Below, one piece after another: positions 5,420 to 6,723 of a DNA stretch of 6,723 bases (its first letter is position 1; each line of letters starts with the position of its first letter). The stretch is from an uncultured Oscillospiraceae bacterium (GTDB lineage: Bacteria; Bacillota; Clostridia; Oscillospirales; Ruminococcaceae), in NCBI GenBank assembly GCA_900547015.1, contig URFD01000086.1, positions 1-6,723 of the forward strand, in the 5' to 3' direction. The position numbers and the translations under genes were made by a program. The notes below the pieces were generated by a model, which was not told the origin of the DNA, did no database searches, and saw nothing but the letters and a program-made list of their open reading frames with translations.

Positions 5420-6493
5420 TTACTCCTCCTGTCTGCGAATACTTTCCTCCAGCATCTGGTGATAAAACCGACGCCACATCGACAGGACGTGCTCCTGACC
5501 ATAGAAGTCATTTCCGCATTTTGCCTTTGCCATCGCCTGTGCATAGTAGTCCGGCTCTGTTTTCAGGCGGTCTAACTGATTCAAGAATTCCCGGTCGTCC
5601 GACGCCGCCAGATAATATCCATCCAAAATGACCTTGTACAAGTCCAAATCCCGCAGAAGAATCGGAATGCCGCAGCTCATCGCTTCCAGAACGGTCATCG
5701 GGAACAGCTCATCATAGCTGGGCAGCAGCATCACATCGCCCATCTGATAAATCTCTGCCATCTTCTCCCGCTCAATCAAGCCGGTAAAGTGCAGGTTATC
5801 CGGGTGCTCCTTCACCAGCTGCTCGATTTCCCGATGTCCATCGCTGATGCTGCCAAAGGAAAAATCTCCTGCCCAGACAAACTGCATCTGCGGACGCTGC
5901 GCTGCCAGCTTGGCAAAATCCGCTACGCCCTTTCTGGTTTGCAGCTGTCCTGCACAGACCACCGTAAAGCGGTCCAGGTCCAGCCCATAGCGCACACGCA
6001 GCTCCCGCTTTTTCTGGAGGTCTGCTGGGAAAAATCGGCTGCTGGAAACATAGTTCGGAATATAGGTCACCCGCTGCGGGTCGATTCCATACGTTTCGAT
6101 TTTGGGGATAAAACACGGGTTGACGGTAACCAGATGGTCCATGCTCTTATAGAACTGGATGAGATAACCATAGAATGCCTTGCGGAATGCCTCCGGCAGC
6201 TTCAGGCTCTGGTCCACCGTTTCCGGCAGAAAATGCACCGAGCCGACCACGATGCTCTTCATCTTTAAAAAAGGAACCTGAACATAAAATTCCGGATTCA
6301 CTGTATGGATGTGGGTGATGTCTCCAACCGTCTTAGAATTAACCAGCACATTCAGGTGGAAATCATGTTCATCCCCCTGCAATCGGTCGAGCCTGCCTGT
6401 TACCAACTCCAGCTCTTCCTCATAGGCAGACAGTACCCCCTGCCCTTTTACTGCCTCTGCACGCGACAACATATTCAATGTGAACTCTTTCAT
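5420..6493 (-). CDS. GT4 glycosyltransferase, probable diacylglycerol glycolipid synthase
   Basis: This 357-residue retaining GT-B glycosyltransferase of the GT4 family is probably a peripheral membrane enzyme that builds glycosyl-diacylglycerol. The N-terminal glycine loop is KGQGVLSAY (16-24), followed by DITHIHTVNP (58-67) and VHFLPETVD (86-94). The C-terminal donor domain has GQLQTRKGV (182-190), FVWAGDFSFG (205-214) and the EX7E motif from E262 to E270 in DELFPMTVLEAM. This overall pattern resembles the BgsA/LafB/CpoA-type enzymes of Firmicutes, which add a second sugar to monoglycosyl-diacylglycerol. The donor, UDP-glucose or UDP-galactose, cannot be read from the sequence. AAGGAGG (complement of 6502-6508) is 8 nt before the ATG. 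It heads a minus-strand operon with the flippase-like and DUF368 genes. No first-step monoglucosyl-diacylglycerol synthase is in the window. A different lipid or polysaccharide acceptor remains possible. Confidence 0.88.
   Translation of the reverse strand: MKEFTLNMLSRAEAVKGQGVLSAYEEELELVTGRLDRLQGDEHDFHLNVLVNSKTVGDITHIHTVNPEFYVQVPFLKMKSIVVGSVHFLPETVDQSLKLPEAFRKAFYGYLIQFYKSMDHLVTVNPCFIPKIETYGIDPQRVTYIPNYVSSSRFFPADLQKKRELRVRYGLDLDRFTVVCAGQLQTRKGVADFAKLAAQRPQMQFVWAGDFSFGSISDGHREIEQLVKEHPDNLHFTGLIEREKMAEIYQMGDVMLLPSYDELFPMTVLEAMSCGIPILLRDLDLYKVILDGYYLAASDDREFLNQLDRLKTEPDYYAQAMAKAKCGNDFYGQEHVLSMWRRFYHQMLEESIRRQEE
5425..5430 (-). promoter_or_regulatory. Ribosome binding site deciding the UPF0104 start
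   Basis: On the minus strand AGGAGG lies 6 nt before ATG at 5418-5416, within the last codons of the preceding glycosyltransferase gene. It rejects the 42-residue upstream extension, whose sequence is cysteine- and arginine-rich and unlike the family. Confidence 0.85.
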
Positions 6494-6604
6494 TCGTCCT
6501 TCCTCCTTCGTTTAAAAGCCGATCCTGTATCTTTTTTACAGATTTCCTTTCTCAATCAAAACGAAACAGCAAAGCCTCTGCTCTGCATCCATGCAAAAAA
6601 GTTC

Positions 6605-6638
6605 ATCAAATGTTCCGGTAATCGTCACGGAATTTGAT
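6605..6638. repeat. Inverted repeat upstream of the envelope operon
   Basis: ATCAAA-TG-TTCCG (6605-6617) and CGGAATTTGAT (6628-6638) are inverted copies: 11 paired bases, a 2-base bulge in one arm and a 10-base spacer. It lies about 110 nt before the glycosyltransferase start, after the previous gene's terminator. There is no T-run, so it is not a terminator. It could be an operator or leader hairpin. I found no convincing -35/-10 pair on the minus strand between here and the gene. Confidence 0.5.
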
Positions 6639-6653
6639 TCTGTTCCTTTTTAG

Positions 6654-6686
6654 AAAAAGGGCAAAAACCTAGCTTTTGCCCTTTTC
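6654..6686 (-). terminator. Terminator of the gene entering from the right edge
   Basis: A 12-bp stem pairs 6655-6666 with 6674-6685 around a 7-nt loop, with a GGGC/GCCC core. Read on the minus strand it ends in a U-run (complement of 6654-6658) and begins about a dozen bases after the stop of the partial gene. The A/T outer arms give U-runs on both strands, so it may also work in the plus direction. Confidence 0.85.
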
Positions 6687-6696
6687 TTCTTCGTTA

Positions 6697-6723
6697 TTAG
6701 TCCTCGTCCAGCTCGTTGACCTG
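6697..6723 (-). CDS. C-terminal end of an unidentified gene (partial)
   Basis: The last eight codons, QVNELDED, and a TAA stop (6699-6697) are readable before a good terminator. The acidic tail is too short to identify a family. The terminator indicates that this gene is transcribed separately from the glycosyltransferase operon. Confidence 0.6.
   Translation of the reverse strand, partial: QVNELDED

Noticed and set aside
5095..5631. 178-codon plus-strand frame opposite the flippase-like and glycosyltransferase genes
   Set aside because: The translation is rich in Pro, His and Gln in the manner of antisense shadows, and both minus-strand genes are strongly supported by motifs.
6525..6541. 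CTGTA-N7-TACAG inverted repeat before the glycosyltransferase gene
   Set aside because: Five-base arms in A/T-rich DNA are expected by chance, and no promoter boxes frame it.

Overview
This window is ordinary-looking bacterial chromosome of about 54% G+C by eye. It has dense genes, strong AGGAGG-type ribosome binding sites, two TTG starts, and short intergenic gaps carrying hairpin/T-run terminators. A BofA-family membrane protein, a long-form clostridial galactokinase and a Firmicutes-type diacylglycerol glycosyltransferase point to a moderately G+C-rich Clostridia species. My best guess is a gut Oscillospirales or Butyricicoccaceae relative; this is an inference from protein style, not a search result. 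No mobile element, CRISPR array, tRNA, rRNA or phage gene is visible.

Plus-strand half (1-3396). A promoter and leader precede a Leloir-pathway pair, galK then galT, which phosphorylate galactose and then convert galactose-1-phosphate to UDP-galactose. The pair ends in a near-perfect terminator (2448-2483). A 123-nt gap with small inverted repeats follows. Then comes an 84-residue BofA-like membrane protein. A GNAT N-acetyltransferase follows, with its own consensus-like promoter embedded in the tail of the BofA-like gene and its own terminator (3357-3396).

Minus-strand half (3442-6723). This half converges on the first one, and each side has its own terminator. Read in its own direction it is a three-gene envelope-lipid operon. 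The first gene is a GT4 glycosyltransferase resembling the glycolipid enzymes of Firmicutes (BgsA/LafB/CpoA type). The second is a UPF0104/LPG-synthase-TM flippase-like membrane protein that starts one base after the previous stop. The third is a DUF368 polyprenyl-phosphate transporter (PopT family). The operon is preceded by an inverted repeat and by the terminator of another minus-strand gene, of which only the last eight codons are in the window.

I see no clearly undescribed system. The observations most worth a second look are the DUF368 transporter sharing an operon with a glycolipid synthase/flippase-like pair, the Asn-for-Glu change in the galactokinase sugar-binding motif, the BofA-like protein that seems to lack the inhibitory polar residues, and the inverted repeat upstream of the envelope operon.
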